NCBI GenBank assembly: GCA_965218055.1
Contig: CBDCKA010000002.1
Span: 1,984,001-2,048,000, forward strand
From: CBDBKE01 sp965218055
GTDB taxonomy: Bacteria > Acidobacteriota > Terriglobia > JAJPHL01 > JAPKYU01
DNA length: 64,000 bases
Direction: 5' to 3'
Within the stretch, counting starts at the first letter, position 1. Every line of letters begins with the position of its first letter. A program made the translations under genes and the position numbers. Positions 17,898 through 27,903 of the stretch are shown here, one piece after another. Below the pieces are notes generated by a model. That model was not told the DNA's origin. It saw only the letters and a program-made list of their open reading frames with translations, and searched no databases.

Positions 17898-18351
17898 CGG
17901 ACTTTTTGTTTGCCGATCTGCAACCAGCCGTCACCCAAAACGTGACGGGCGATATACAGCCCGTCCTCGCCCAGATCGTAGGCCACCAGCGCCGGTTTCC
18001 CGTCCTTCTCTTCGTACAGCGCGGGCGACTCCTGGGGGTTGGCGCGAAGGTAGGTAAACCGCCCGTCGTGCCACATCCCTTCAACTAGAAACGGCCATTT
18101 CTTCGCCTTGTCCTCCAATCGGTAAGGGAACTTGAGCCGCGTGGGATACTCCGCCCGGAACGCCTCGGTTTTCTGTGCTTCCTCCGCCGCCGCTTCCGCG
18201 ATCCGGGTATCCGCGTCTACCTGCGCGGCCTTGGCCGTCTCGATGGCCGTTTCCGCCATCTGCTGATAGGCCGCAACCTGGGAGCGAGCGACAAAGGCCG
18301 GTTCGTGCCCGGTCGGTGAAATGCGCGGGTCGGCGTCCGCCTGCGCCTCGA
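17864..18351 (-). pseudogene. trbG: TrbG/VirB9-type protein, N-terminus lost to IS3-family insertion
   Basis: The remaining part ends in a TrbG-like C-terminal domain: FPYRLEDKAKKWPFLVEG, then DLGEDGLYIARHV and GKQKVRWRF. It lies directly upstream of trbI. Codons upstream of 18351 belong to the IS, so the first residues of the apparent frame (SKLPSPGH) are IS-encoded. The IS removes the signal peptide and N-terminal domain, so the operon is probably inactive. Confidence 0.75.
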
Positions 18352-19498
18352 TGTGCCCTGGACTGGGTAATTTAGACACTGAGGTTGGGAATTAACTACC
18401 CTGGTGTCATATGAACAAAAAACATCATCGTATTGCAGCTGACGTAAAAGCCGATATCCTACGCCGCGTCAAGGAAGAAGGCATCTCGGTGGCCCAGGCC
18501 GCCAAGGATCACGGTATTTCTGAAGGGAGCATCTATGGTTGGATGGTAAAAGGAGCAACCGGTGCCCCGTCCTGGGCGGAGTTCTCCCGACTTCAGAAGC
18601 AGAACAGAGAACTCCTGGAACTCGTGGGCGAGATCACGCTCAAGCTCTCCATGACTCAAAAAAACAATTGAGCGAAGGAAGAAACAAATCAGCGCTTGCC
18701 CGAGCCCTTGGCATATCCCGCGCGAGCCTGTATTACGTCCCAAGAATGAAGGAGAAGGACTGGCGCCTCAAGGTCCGCCTGGAAGAAGAGCTGCAGATCC
18801 ATCCCTCCTACGGCTCCCGGCGAATTGCTACGGCACTGGGACTCTGCCGCCAGCGGGCGCAGAGGGTCATGCGTCTGTTTGGCATCAAGCCCTACCGCAG
18901 GAGAGGCAGAAAATGGAGAAAATCCAAGGTTTCCCGGACCTATCCCAACCTCCTGCTCGCGCTCATGCCCGCATATGCAAACCACATCTGGGCAACGGAC
19001 TTCACCGAGTTCGTGCAGCACGGAAAGAAGGTCTATGTGGCGACCGTGATCGATCTCTACACCCGCCGGATCCTGGGAATCCAGGTTGCGGTGAGAAAGG
19101 GAGCCGCGCTCACCATTCAGGCGCTTTCCAACGCCCTGCTCCATCATCCGCGCCCGGGTCTATTCCACTCCGACAACGGGAGGGAGTATGACGCGATGGC
19201 GTTCACTGAAATCCTTGATGGATGCGGCATCGTGATTTCACGGAGCCGCCCGGGGTGCCCTTGGGAGAACGGATACCAGGAATCGTTCTACGACAAATTC
19301 AAGGTTGACCTGGGAGATCCGAACCGCTTCAAAACACTGGGGGAGCTAGTGGCGGAGATCTACCGCACCCTGTGGGACTACAACAACACGCGGATTCACT
19401 CCGCGCTCAACATGCCGCCTGTGGTATTCGCCAAACGGTATGCGTTAGTCGCGTAAAAAACTCTCAGAATCAGTGTCTAAAGAAATCAGTCCTTGACA
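18352..19498 (+). mobile_element. IS3-family insertion sequence, copy 1 (1147 bp)
   Basis: The ends were set by comparison with copy 2 at 34123-35269; the shared sequence stops exactly at these points. The terminal sequences are imperfect inverted repeats: left TGTGCCCTGGACTG, right (reverse complement) TGTCAAGGACTG, both then sharing TTTAGACACTGA. Flanks (cgat and cttc) show no target duplication, so the outer sequences were rearranged after insertion. Confidence 0.9.
18411..19456 (+). CDS. IS3-family transposase OrfAB, programmed -1 frameshift
   Basis: OrfA (18411-18671, 86 aa) has an HTH (ISVAQAAKDHGISEGSIYGW) and a leucine-zipper-like tail. OrfB continues in the -1 frame and has the integrase core: ATDFTEF with the first Asp, HSDNG with the second, and CPWENGYQESF with the catalytic Glu. 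The A7C run (AAAAAAAC) just before the OrfA stop is the expected slippage site, joining TQK to KQLSEGRNK. An apparently identical copy is at 34182-35227. Confidence 0.9.
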
Positions 19499-19506
19499 CT
19501 TCGGTC

Positions 19507-19983
19507 TTAGCCGAAGACATGTTTTTTGGCTTCCTTGGATTGGTATTCTACCTTTTGTCCGCTGCGAACCTCAATAACCAGGATTGTGCTCCGTACGCCG
19601 CGCTTCGGAAGTTCTATTACTACACCTTGAGGATTACCTTCTTCATCCTTAAAGCCAATTGTCAAGAAGTGCTTACGTTTCTTTGAAAACAGCGCCCAAA
19701 CCGTAATAACGATTGCGACACCGACCCTACGACCAGCCTTTTGGCCATATTCAAGGGAGGTGATGTTTTTGTAAGGGATCTGGAAACTGCCCTTCTTTGA
19801 CTTTGAGTTGAAGATCAACGCGCTGGAGTCCTTGGTATTGAGCTTGCCCTTGGTTCCTTCAGCTACAGTCTGGATAGTACCCCCTACATACATCACATCC
19901 GTCCCTCGAACTGCTGCTACAAGGACACTCTGCACCAAGAAGACGATTACTACTAGGATCGCAACAGATCTACTCACCTCCAT
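19507..19983 (-). CDS. Secreted protein of unknown function (paralog of 19995-20453)
   Basis: 158 aa from the ATG at 19983 (GAGAGGG upstream). It has a signal peptide (AILVVIVFLVQSVLVAAV), then VMYVGGT, a basic core SLEYGQKAGRRVGVA, and FSKKRKHFLTIGF. About half the residues are shared with the next gene, so the pair arose by duplication. I associate this type of protein with Acidobacteriota, which is part of the taxonomic guess. Confidence 0.7.
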   Translation of the reverse strand: MEVSRSVAILVVIVFLVQSVLVAAVRGTDVMYVGGTIQTVAEGTKGKLNTKDSSALIFNSKSKKGSFQIPYKNITSLEYGQKAGRRVGVAIVITVWALFSKKRKHFLTIGFKDEEGNPQGVVIELPKRGVRSTILVIEVRSGQKVEYQSKEAKKHVFG

Positions 19984-19994
19984 CGTGTGCCCTC

Positions 19995-20453
19995 TCAAGG
20001 TAAATTCTTCTTCGCCTCTTCAGACTGGTATTCAACGGCTTTGCCGGAGCGAGTTTCCAAAATATTCAGAGCGTTCCTGACCTTCTTTTTTCCAAACTCA
20101 AAAGCCACGCCCTGCTCGTTGCCGTCAGCGTCTAAGTATTTCAGGGTGACATAATGCTTTCTCTTTTTGGAAAAGAGGAACAACGGATTCACGGCAATTG
20201 CCACACCTACTCGCCGCCCCACCTTCTGTCCGTACTCGATGTTTTGGATCCCTTTATACGGTATTTCGACAGTGCCACGTTTGAATGTGAAAACGGACTT
20301 TTCGTCGTCCTGGAAGCTTATCTTACCCTTTGTCTTCTCATCGACGGACAGTGTGCCACCCACATACATGACTTTATCTCCACGGACGGCAGCGGAGGCG
20401 AGAACAAGAAGCAACACAAGGAAGATGGAGATGGAACTGGTAATGCGAATCAT
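19995..20453 (-). CDS. Secreted protein of unknown function (paralog of 19507-19983)
   Basis: 152 aa. It has a signal peptide (ISIFLVLLLVLASAAV), then VMYVGGT, IEYGQKVGRRVGVA and FSKKRKHYVTLKY. It is followed after 11 bp by its paralog, probably one transcript. GAGGAGG lies upstream of the start. Function unknown. Confidence 0.72.
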   Translation of the reverse strand: MIRITSSISIFLVLLLVLASAAVRGDKVMYVGGTLSVDEKTKGKISFQDDEKSVFTFKRGTVEIPYKGIQNIEYGQKVGRRVGVAIAVNPLFLFSKKRKHYVTLKYLDADGNEQGVAFEFGKKKVRNALNILETRSGKAVEYQSEEAKKNLP

Positions 20454-20513
20454 GGATACCTCCTCATATCTTACCCGGAATTGCCATTTTCAGCCCCCCC
20501 TTCACCCGAAAAC

Positions 20514-21105
20514 CTATGCCTTTTGCACTAACGTGTCAATCTCATATCGCCCTAGCTGCTTTGCGGCGGTAGTGCGGCCCGATGCGCGGTTCACGCACGT
20601 GGTAGCCCTGAGCTTCCTATCCTCTTCAGCACTTCCCAAGGTCTTCACTAGAAAAAAAGTCGCCGGACCACCCTCTCCGTCGCGAAAACCAAAGCGCTGG
20701 TAAAACTGCCGCGCCGGAGCGTTATCTTCGCGTACCTCCAGAGTCACTTTCCCGCAGCCCAATTCGCGGGCTTTAGCATCGACCGCTTTGAGCAACAGAC
20801 GCCCGATGCCTCGTCCGCGGCAGCCGGCGGTAACGGTCAGATCGTGAATGTTGATCAGAGGTTTGCCGGTGAACGTGGAGAAACCAGTCATCCAAACCGC
20901 GACCCCTACCGCGCGGCAGTCCAGCTAAGAGAAAAACCAGCGTCCCCGGGTGTCTCCTTAGTCTGGGTACAAGTTGCTCCAACATCCTGGCCGCCAGCGG
21001 AGCTCCCTGGCCGATCGGTAGCCGTGCATACTCGTCCACCAACTGCCGAATCGCCTCGGCATGCTTGGAGTTGTTCAGATCAGCTTCGAGGATTTCGAAA
21101 TTCAT
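20514..21105 (-). pseudogene. GNAT-family N-acetyltransferase with a frameshift
   Basis: The N-terminal half is in one frame (from ATG 21105: MNFEILEADLNN to VFLLAG). The C-terminal half is in another (VGVAVWMTGFSTFTG, then the acetyl-CoA loop CRGRGIGRLLLKAV and ARQFYQRFGF). The frames join near 20920. A single-base indel there explains both halves. A sequencing error cannot be excluded. Confidence 0.75.
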
Positions 21106-21187
21106 CGTTTTCTTGAAGCCCTTACACTGGACAGCCGAACGGCGCTAAGTGCTGGATGGAGTTGGCCAGCCAACCAGAATGCTACCC

Positions 21188-22375
21188 CTAGACGGCTCCT
21201 TCAGGTATGCGGGGTAGCCCCTGTCGTTGCAGATACAGGGCGTAACGTTGTTGGATTCTGGTCACATAGGGGTGCAGCAGACGACCGATGCGCTTATCTC
21301 TTAGCTCCGAAAACTTCTCTACGCGAAGTTTTCTGAAGTCAAACTGCATGCTTTTCCCTTCGTGAATGGAGAAAGCGATACTCTGCCATACCCTCTCATC
21401 AAAATGTCCTTCTTTAAATTGCTTGGCGAGTTTCTGGTCGCTCATCTTTTTCCCCTCGATGCAGTACAGCTCCACCTCGTCCGCATTTCCGTCTCTGGGA
21501 ACACAGTCGCAGTCCGGCCGGAGATTGAGCAGGAGTTTGTTCTGGGGTTGCTGGAACAAGTCGCCGCACCTGATCTCGTCTTCCGGCAATTTATTCTGTG
21601 CACGGAAACTAGTTTCTCCGATCAGCGCAAGCAAATCATCTCTGGGAACCTCAGCATAGGAAGCATCGAGAATTTCCGCCTCAAACGCGCTCGTCCGCAT
21701 GCGCCCCCGTAGACTGTCGTTGATCAGATGCGTAAGGGACGAGCTCGGGTCCGCACCGTCATCTTTGTACGCTTTCCAGAACACCCTGGGCCAGTCCGGG
21801 CTTCTTGCGTACATCGAACCGAACAGTTCTTTCTTGGCGAAATGGAACACCTGTTCCCATGTTTTCAGGGTATACACCGACGCATTTTGCCTGATCCAGT
21901 CTTTGATGGCGCTGAAATCCAGCGAATCGCCGGACAACAGGCTGGACTTCTGCTGAATGAACACGAAACTTTTCTCCGACGACTCTTCCCGATAAACGGC
22001 TTGAGGCAACTTGCTTTTAACGTCCTCGGGGCTATCGTTGGTGAAAATGAAGACCGGCACGAAATAGTCTTTCGCTTGGTCAAGGAACCGGATGTTTTTC
22101 TCGACGCCAGCCTGTTCCAGATGGGAAGCGCCACTCGGCCACAGCCGCCAGTCCAGCAGGATGAAGCTGGCGGCCTGCAGGAGATTGGGCCAAATCTCCC
22201 TCGGCGGCATCACGTTCGTCTTGTAGAATGGGAGGTCCCATTTCTGTCCGATTTGTTCTACGATCTGGACAATCGGGTCTCTATTCCCGTCCTTGTCGTC
22301 TTCGTCCGTGGCGATGTTTTCGAGCGCGTCGTCGATTACCACGGCGATGCCGGACATCAGGTTCTTGAGTTCCAT
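21188..22375 (-). CDS. Receiver-like N-terminal domain protein with unknown C-terminal domain
   Basis: 395 aa. Residues 8-150 resemble a CheY-type receiver: acidic pair in VVIDDALEN, candidate phospho-acceptor Asp in FILLDWRLW, Thr in VFIFTND. No output HTH is visible. The rest (residues 160-395) matches no domain I know and ends with a basic RIGRLLHPYVTRIQQRYA. The start overlaps the stop of the upstream GHKL ATPase by 1 bp, so it is its direct partner. The partner ATPase has a histidine-kinase-type domain, which suggests a two-component-like switch with a non-transcriptional output. Confidence 0.75.
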   Translation of the reverse strand: MELKNLMSGIAVVIDDALENIATDEDDKDGNRDPIVQIVEQIGQKWDLPFYKTNVMPPREIWPNLLQAASFILLDWRLWPSGASHLEQAGVEKNIRFLDQAKDYFVPVFIFTNDSPEDVKSKLPQAVYREESSEKSFVFIQQKSSLLSGDSLDFSAIKDWIRQNASVYTLKTWEQVFHFAKKELFGSMYARSPDWPRVFWKAYKDDGADPSSSLTHLINDSLRGRMRTSAFEAEILDASYAEVPRDDLLALIGETSFRAQNKLPEDEIRCGDLFQQPQNKLLLNLRPDCDCVPRDGNADEVELYCIEGKKMSDQKLAKQFKEGHFDERVWQSIAFSIHEGKSMQFDFRKLRVEKFSELRDKRIGRLLHPYVTRIQQRYALYLQRQGLPRIPEGAV

Positions 22376-24576
22376 CAGGCGTCCCCCTTCATAAAACTGA
22401 CGACGAAGTTAGCGCCCGGCAGAATTCTCTGATGAGCCTCCGCGAACGCGATGCGGTAGTCATGCCGCTCCAGTAGTTGGCGGGCAATATACAGACCCAG
22501 GCCTCGTCCCTCCTGCCCCTTCCCGGAGTAGAACGGCTCGAATATATATGGCAGATCTTCCGGGTCGACGCCGGGGCCGCTGTCCGCAAAAATCAGCTCC
22601 CCCTCTTTCCCGTCAATGGTGACGCGGATTTCCCGTTTGGCCGGGTCGACTGTTTCCAGCCAATAAGAGGCGTTATCGAACAGGTTGATCAGAACTTGCA
22701 TGACCACCCCGTCTGTGGTGTTAGCCGTCAGCGGCGAACCACACACCTTAACTTTCTGATAGCGGATGTCACTTTGTTCGAGAAGGGTCTTGTAAATCTG
22801 ATAAATCTTGTCCAACACCGGCTCGACTCTAAGAACCTTCCGCCGCCGCCGCGACGACTTGAACAGACTCTGCACATCTCGCATCCCATCCGCGATCTGC
22901 TGCAGCACCCCTACCAGCATGTCAGCCTGCTCCCATATTTGGTCACCGCCCGCCGTCCGGGCTACTCGCGCGAGCCGCTTGCCAATGTCTTGTGCCCGAT
23001 TCATCAGAAGCATGATGTCGTGCGAAGCCATTTCCACGGACAAGCCAACACCGGCCAAGTCTTCGGTCATCTCGGCGCGTTGAGACAGATACTCTTTTTC
23101 CCGTTCGTACGCCGCCTCGATCTTTTCAACCCCGTGGACATGGGACTTGTGCCCTAATTTCTTGAGTTCGTTCTTGAGGTTTGCCAAGAGCCCGGCGACC
23201 ACCCCGTCACGCACAAACTGGGCGGTGTTGCGTTGCCGCTGTTTCTGTTGATAGCGCTCGTAGGAATACTGCTTGATGTAGGACAGGAAGGTTTGCACCA
23301 GGAATATGAGATCGCTGGCCGCACCGCCAGTCTCAATCAAGCCCTCCCGGTTGGTCTTGTCCCGTAGTTTCGAGTTGCCTTTCTGGGTGATGTCAATCCA
23401 ACCGATGATCTGGTCGTTGCTGAAAAAATCGCCCGCCCGCCCAGTGCCGCGGGTCACGTCAATGTTCAGCCAGTCGTCATCCGGGTCGCCGTAGGGATAC
23501 ACCCGCATGTCGTCCCGGTACAGATAGATTCGGTGCTCCTTGAGAAGGTTCTTCTCCCCCTGTTTCAGCGCGTGCCGGCCGTCGATGCCGCGGGAAAAGT
23601 CGAATACGTAGAACTGGAACGCGAAATTCCCACATCCGAATTTCTGCTCGACCGCCGTGCCGGCGCGGGCTTTGCCGAAGCGCCCCCGCCATACCCACAG
23701 GCCCGTGATTTTCGCATCCTGCAAGCTGATTTGGTCCTTGCCGGCCTCGGTCTCGAAGAGGAAAGCGTTCTTCCCGGAATCAAAGCATCCTTTGATGTTC
23801 AGCACCGGCTTATCTTCGATCAGGGATTTCAGCGTTTCCATGCTGTCGGCTTCGACCGACCGGAGTTCGCCGTTACAGAAAATGGCGATCTCGAAGCGGT
23901 TGGAAGCCTTGCGCCGCGTGATCCGCGACACGGGATCCGTCAAATTGGAGACGTCCCTGCACAACTGCTTGATGATGTTGTCGTTCCAGACGCCCTTCAG
24001 GTCCTGAATCTCGATGATGGTGCCGTGTTCCGCGCCCCGCAGTTTTGTGGGCTCAGATTGCAAACAATTGATTTTGATCTCATCCAGGAAAATGTCCTTC
24101 CGTTTGTTGTTCTCCGACACGAAATCATCGTCGAACCGGGAAAAGTCGTATACCAGTACAGTTTCTAAATCCGCTTCGTCCGGGCGCGTCGTAACCGTAA
24201 CCACCCTGCCCAGTTTCAAGACCGCGAAGCGCCCGATTCCCTTTTCGCCTTGGATGACCCGCTTCTTGCCAGGCGTTTTCCCGCTTCCATCCACCTTATC
24301 AAGATACTTTTGCGGTGCGGCGGGATTCATCCACTGCGTCCGCACGGTCTCGAACTTCATCCCAGTACCATTGTCTCGCACAACTATGCGTGAATCTGCG
24401 TTGTGCAACATATCCTTGTTAAAATCTTCGAACCGCACCTCAACCCGGTCGGCGTCCGCGTCGTAGGCGTTCTTGATCAGTTCGACCAGCGCGATTCTCT
24501 CGTTCTTGATCAACTGGTCGCCCAGCATGGTCAGTAGCCGGGCGTAGGGGCGGATCGATAGCGCTACGGACTTCAT
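22375..24576 (-). CDS. Dual GHKL ATPase: Hsp90/MORC-like N-domain plus histidine-kinase-like C-domain
   Basis: 733 aa. The N-terminal ATPase has ELIKNAYDADADRVEVRF (N box), VRDNGTGM (G1) and GEKGIGRFAVLKLG (G2), as in Hsp90/MORC-type proteins. The C-terminal domain has LINLFDNASYWL, FADSGPGV and EGRGLGLYIARQLLE, a HATPase_c fold. Between them, ASHDIMLLMNRA near residue 540 carries a His in a helical stretch that could be a DHp-like phospho-site. The start overlaps the methyltransferase stop by 4 bp, and the stop overlaps the receiver-protein start. Cytoplasmic; no membrane segment or sensor domain. Confidence 0.82.
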   Translation of the reverse strand: MKSVALSIRPYARLLTMLGDQLIKNERIALVELIKNAYDADADRVEVRFEDFNKDMLHNADSRIVVRDNGTGMKFETVRTQWMNPAAPQKYLDKVDGSGKTPGKKRVIQGEKGIGRFAVLKLGRVVTVTTRPDEADLETVLVYDFSRFDDDFVSENNKRKDIFLDEIKINCLQSEPTKLRGAEHGTIIEIQDLKGVWNDNIIKQLCRDVSNLTDPVSRITRRKASNRFEIAIFCNGELRSVEADSMETLKSLIEDKPVLNIKGCFDSGKNAFLFETEAGKDQISLQDAKITGLWVWRGRFGKARAGTAVEQKFGCGNFAFQFYVFDFSRGIDGRHALKQGEKNLLKEHRIYLYRDDMRVYPYGDPDDDWLNIDVTRGTGRAGDFFSNDQIIGWIDITQKGNSKLRDKTNREGLIETGGAASDLIFLVQTFLSYIKQYSYERYQQKQRQRNTAQFVRDGVVAGLLANLKNELKKLGHKSHVHGVEKIEAAYEREKEYLSQRAEMTEDLAGVGLSVEMASHDIMLLMNRAQDIGKRLARVARTAGGDQIWEQADMLVGVLQQIADGMRDVQSLFKSSRRRRKVLRVEPVLDKIYQIYKTLLEQSDIRYQKVKVCGSPLTANTTDGVVMQVLINLFDNASYWLETVDPAKREIRVTIDGKEGELIFADSGPGVDPEDLPYIFEPFYSGKGQEGRGLGLYIARQLLERHDYRIAFAEAHQRILPGANFVVSFMKGDA

Positions 24577-25817
24577 CGCCTTCTCCCGATGACGACGAAT
24601 TCTTCGCCGTACACCTTACGCTGCGTTGAATCCTGGGTGAAACGACCCTGGGTGTCCCGATATGGAGTCATGATCTTCAACGAAATTTTGCGTGGGATAG
24701 TTTCCATGCTGAGAAAATCCGCACGTTCCATGCAGTCCGTCAAGTATTTCGCGTTGTCGATCTTGACGTTTCTGTACTGCGTGTTCCCGATTACGAAAAC
24801 AGCCATCCCGCCGTCGTTCAACATGCGCCCGCACTTGGCGACCGCTTTGTCCATATCGAGAAAGTACCTGGCCACCGAATGCGCTTTGCGCCGGTCTTCG
24901 CGCAGCAGGTCGCGATAGGTTTCCCCAACGATAGGTCCAAGGCCATTTACCGCTGCGGGTTCGGGAGGTTCCACACCGTACTGGTTGCCGAGCATATTTG
25001 TTCGCAGCGCGCGATAGTCGGATGCGTAGCGCAGCCACAGTGTTGAAAGCTGATGGATGCCCGCATAGTCGTAGGAAGTGACGTACGGTGGGCTGGTGAC
25101 TATCAGATCGGCCCTCCAGTCCGGTTCCGTCGCCGCCAGAAAGTTTTGCGTCCGGATACGGACTTGAGGTTCTGGGGCCGGGAAACGGTTCTGCTGGTTT
25201 GCCTTCCGCATCAATGCGAACTGATCCTCGAACGTCTCCATTACCCCGCGCGGCGATTTTTGTGGGTCGAGTTGTGCCTTAATAGACTTGGTCAGCCATC
25301 GGGAGGTCGGCTTCAGGATGTTCGAGAATCCGCAGAGAAAGAATTTCCGGTGCGGACCGTGGGCCGGAGTCTGACGTCGAATCGCTTGGTCGAGCCGGAT
25401 CAGGTCTTCGATGTTGCGTTCATCGAACCAGTACCGCATTCGGTCGCTGATTCGTGCATGGTCTTCTGGAGTGGGCTCTGTGCGGCGAAATTCATCCTTG
25501 ATTGCGTCAAAATACCGCGCCAGAACCGCGTCCCTGTAGTGATGGGTTTTCACCTGCGCGATCAGCGAAGCGACGGGATTGATATCGCACCCCCAGAAGT
25601 TTTTCCCGTTCTTTTTCGCTTCTACTGCGGAGGTGCCACACCCACAGAAAACGTCCGCAACGATTCTTACGTTCACGCCTTTCTTTTCGGCGTATCGCAG
25701 GGCCTTGGTGGTGATGAATGCGGGAAATTTCGCAGGATAGCTGTGTATCCTATGGATCGGGTCCTCTCTCTCGTCTCCGAAATTCCAGCACGAGGTCGAA
25801 TTGTCAGAACTGCTCAT
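24573..25817 (-). CDS. DNA methyltransferase (TSPPY-type)
   Basis: About 414 aa from the ATG at 25817; ATGs at 25853 and 25952 are alternatives. The SAM-binding motif (DVFCGCGTSAVEAKKNGKNF) precedes the catalytic motif LIVTSPPYV. SPPY is typical of N4-cytosine methyltransferases, but N6-adenine is possible. It is the first gene of a tight three-gene minus-strand operon with the dual GHKL ATPase and the receiver-like protein. No restriction nuclease is obvious in the operon. Confidence 0.85.
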   Translation of the reverse strand: MSSSDNSTSCWNFGDEREDPIHRIHSYPAKFPAFITTKALRYAEKKGVNVRIVADVFCGCGTSAVEAKKNGKNFWGCDINPVASLIAQVKTHHYRDAVLARYFDAIKDEFRRTEPTPEDHARISDRMRYWFDERNIEDLIRLDQAIRRQTPAHGPHRKFFLCGFSNILKPTSRWLTKSIKAQLDPQKSPRGVMETFEDQFALMRKANQQNRFPAPEPQVRIRTQNFLAATEPDWRADLIVTSPPYVTSYDYAGIHQLSTLWLRYASDYRALRTNMLGNQYGVEPPEPAAVNGLGPIVGETYRDLLREDRRKAHSVARYFLDMDKAVAKCGRMLNDGGMAVFVIGNTQYRNVKIDNAKYLTDCMERADFLSMETIPRKISLKIMTPYRDTQGRFTQDSTQRKVYGEEFVVIGRRR

Positions 25818-25952
25818 GACTCCCACCGTAACCTTATCTGCCGGATAGGCCATGTCTCCCGCATGTTGCTTCGGATTACCATTCTTCGAGCCGCTCAGAA
25901 CGAGACGAGATCTATCGTACGCTACATCGAAGCCCGTGCAATTCTCCACCAT

Positions 25953-26620
25953 CCATCTAACATGATAACTTCCTTTCCGTAGTCTTGTTACTGACCCGCC
26001 CGATTCTTTGTACCAACCGTAGTGAGAATCTACATCATAGCCTGGGACCGTGAAACTGGGCGTTGGTAGTGGGAAAGGGCTAAAGGTGCCAGGAACCGGG
26101 GGCCAGATTCCGAGGCCCCAGACCGTGATTCCAGTCCCCTAGAATGGGCTTCAGATGGTCCCGAGTCTAACTTAATGGGTGAACGCTGACCGGACTTCGT
26201 AGGTCAGGACACCGGGATGCGACCACTGCCCTCGATCTGCTCACCGCGGTCGAGGGCATCTCGTGCGCGTCACCGCTGACGCCGCCTATGACACAGTCGC
26301 TGTCTACGAGACCGCGGGGGCGCGGGGTACGACAGTCGTCGTCCCACCGGCCAGGACGGCGAACGTTATGGTCGGCGAGGACGGCCAGGAGGACAAGGCG
26401 AGTGCGATTCGGCCTCAGCCGGTCACTCGTCCGAGTCGTCGTATGTCCCATGAGCAACCATCGGGAGGGCACGACCGCACGGCTGGAACGTGAGGACCGA
26501 CAAAGGGTTATCGCCAGAAGTCTTGCGCCATCATCAACTTCGAAAACCGCGTGTACCGGGTTCGCCACCCGGCTCCCCTACATTGAGGACAAGCTCGATT
26601 TCGTGTAACTTATTCACGCC
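25953..26620. other. Intergenic region between two divergent defence operons
   Basis: It must contain both operon promoters. Its left part (25985-26060) is an IS1182-end remnant. A minus-strand frame at 26167-26568 has no family-like features and is not called. Confidence 0.45.
25985..26060. repeat. IS1182-type terminal remnant
   Basis: This stretch (ctgacc...gattctttgtacca...tgtgaaactggg pattern) matches at about three positions in four the sequence at 55007-55080, which precedes the IS1182-family transposase fragment. No transposase accompanies it here. Confidence 0.5.
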
Positions 26621-27898
26621 GTGCCATTCCTAACCCTTGAAGACCCGAACGCCAAGATCAAGGGCTCGCGTGACCCACTGGGCGTTCAGCCTATCTGGTC
26701 GGCGTTCGGTCGGCATGTCGTCACCAACTTCACCACACAGAGCACTTCTGTCCGCGGCTTCACGGTTCTCCTCCTAGGTCGATACTTCGCGGCTGATCTT
26801 GTGGACCGAGGAATAGCCGCTCGGGAAGATGCGCTGGACATCTTCCTGCGCATGGAGCAGGTTGGGGCCTACGTGCGGCATGTCGCACATGGCGTCGAGG
26901 GAGAGATCCGCGGCATCGAGCGGGTGAAGCGTTTCGTCGACGAACAGAGCGGGAACGTCGTCATTGCCGCCGACCGCCGGGGCATGATCTTGTCAGACCA
27001 GAAGATCTATGGCCTCTGGGGTTTGTACTCGGTTCCCGCTCGAACGTCTGGCTTGCTCCCAGACGGTCCGCTCGATGTAACCCCAGCGGCCCGCGAGTTC
27101 ATTGAGCGCAACTACATCGACAAACTGAATGGTTCGGCCACCAAGCTCAGGAAGCTTCTCGCCCGAGGGGGCAGGCTTCGCACAAGAGGCCGGGACGCTA
27201 TCTTCTCCGCGCTCGCCCAGGTTCTCGATCCACGGTTCAGTTCCGATGAGCTCGAGTTTTACGGTTCCCACCTGCGAGATGGGCAGGAGGTCTACGGTGC
27301 AGAACCAGGTCGACAGGAACGGTTTCGGCGGCTCCTGGAATCGGATACCGAGCTTGCCGAACAGACGGGACGTGCCGAAATTCTCCACCTCGCCAAACAT
27401 GCGAGGAAATGGGATGAGGGCCTCTCGCTCTCCCTAAATCGGATTGGCCATTTGGAAGCCTTTCTCGCTCCGAGCGCTGCGCTCTTTCAACATGTGCTGG
27501 GTCGTCATGGTCAGCGGTTGTCCAGCGTCGCCTCAGAGGTGCGGTGCGTCTGGGGGGCACGCGTTCCGAATCTCGACCGGTCAGCGTTTGCCGAGTTGCT
27601 GAGCGAGATTCGCTCGACCTCCACGGAGGCCGTCGGCTCCCGAATGAACCAAGTTCACGCGGCCTTGCACGACGGAGACTTCGAGACAGCTCTCGAGGGG
27701 TTGCTGTCCTGGAACGAGACCGTGATGCAGATGCGTGGCGGTGCACCTTGGGCGCGCATTGGCGACGGGAGGCGCCTCGACGTCAGATACCGGGGTGCCG
27801 AGCAGCTCTTGCCCGACAAAGACGAGCTGCCCGAGCTGTGGACGAATAGCTACTTTGTTGACGCTCTGAAGAATGTGACGCAGCAGCTAGAGCGCTAA
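26621..27898 (+). CDS. 425-aa protein of unknown function, first gene of PLD/helicase operon
   Basis: GTG start at 26621. A conserved-looking N-terminus (GVQPIWSAFGRHVV, LTT-like NFTTQSTSVRGFTVLLLG) is followed by a mostly helical protein with no catalytic motif that I see. Its place before a PLD-family protein and a SNF2-family helicase, 5 bp from the next gene, is like that of DUF6361-type proteins in helicase/PLD clusters. That family link is tentative. Likely a structural or recognition subunit of the system. Confidence 0.72.
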   Translation: MPFLTLEDPNAKIKGSRDPLGVQPIWSAFGRHVVTNFTTQSTSVRGFTVLLLGRYFAADLVDRGIAAREDALDIFLRMEQVGAYVRHVAHGVEGEIRGIERVKRFVDEQSGNVVIAADRRGMILSDQKIYGLWGLYSVPARTSGLLPDGPLDVTPAAREFIERNYIDKLNGSATKLRKLLARGGRLRTRGRDAIFSALAQVLDPRFSSDELEFYGSHLRDGQEVYGAEPGRQERFRRLLESDTELAEQTGRAEILHLAKHARKWDEGLSLSLNRIGHLEAFLAPSAALFQHVLGRHGQRLSSVASEVRCVWGARVPNLDRSAFAELLSEIRSTSTEAVGSRMNQVHAALHDGDFETALEGLLSWNETVMQMRGGAPWARIGDGRRLDVRYRGAEQLLPDKDELPELWTNSYFVDALKNVTQQLER

Positions 27899-27903
27899 CT
27901 AAC

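Noticed and set aside
21188..24576. Ordinary sensor-kinase/response-regulator pair
   Set aside because: The kinase-like protein has an Hsp90/MORC-type N-domain, no sensor or membrane part, and the receiver protein has no DNA-binding output; both are coupled to a DNA methyltransferase.
26167..26568. 133-aa minus-strand frame between the defence operons
   Set aside because: Arg/Ser-rich, no ribosome site and no recognisable pattern; treated as non-coding.
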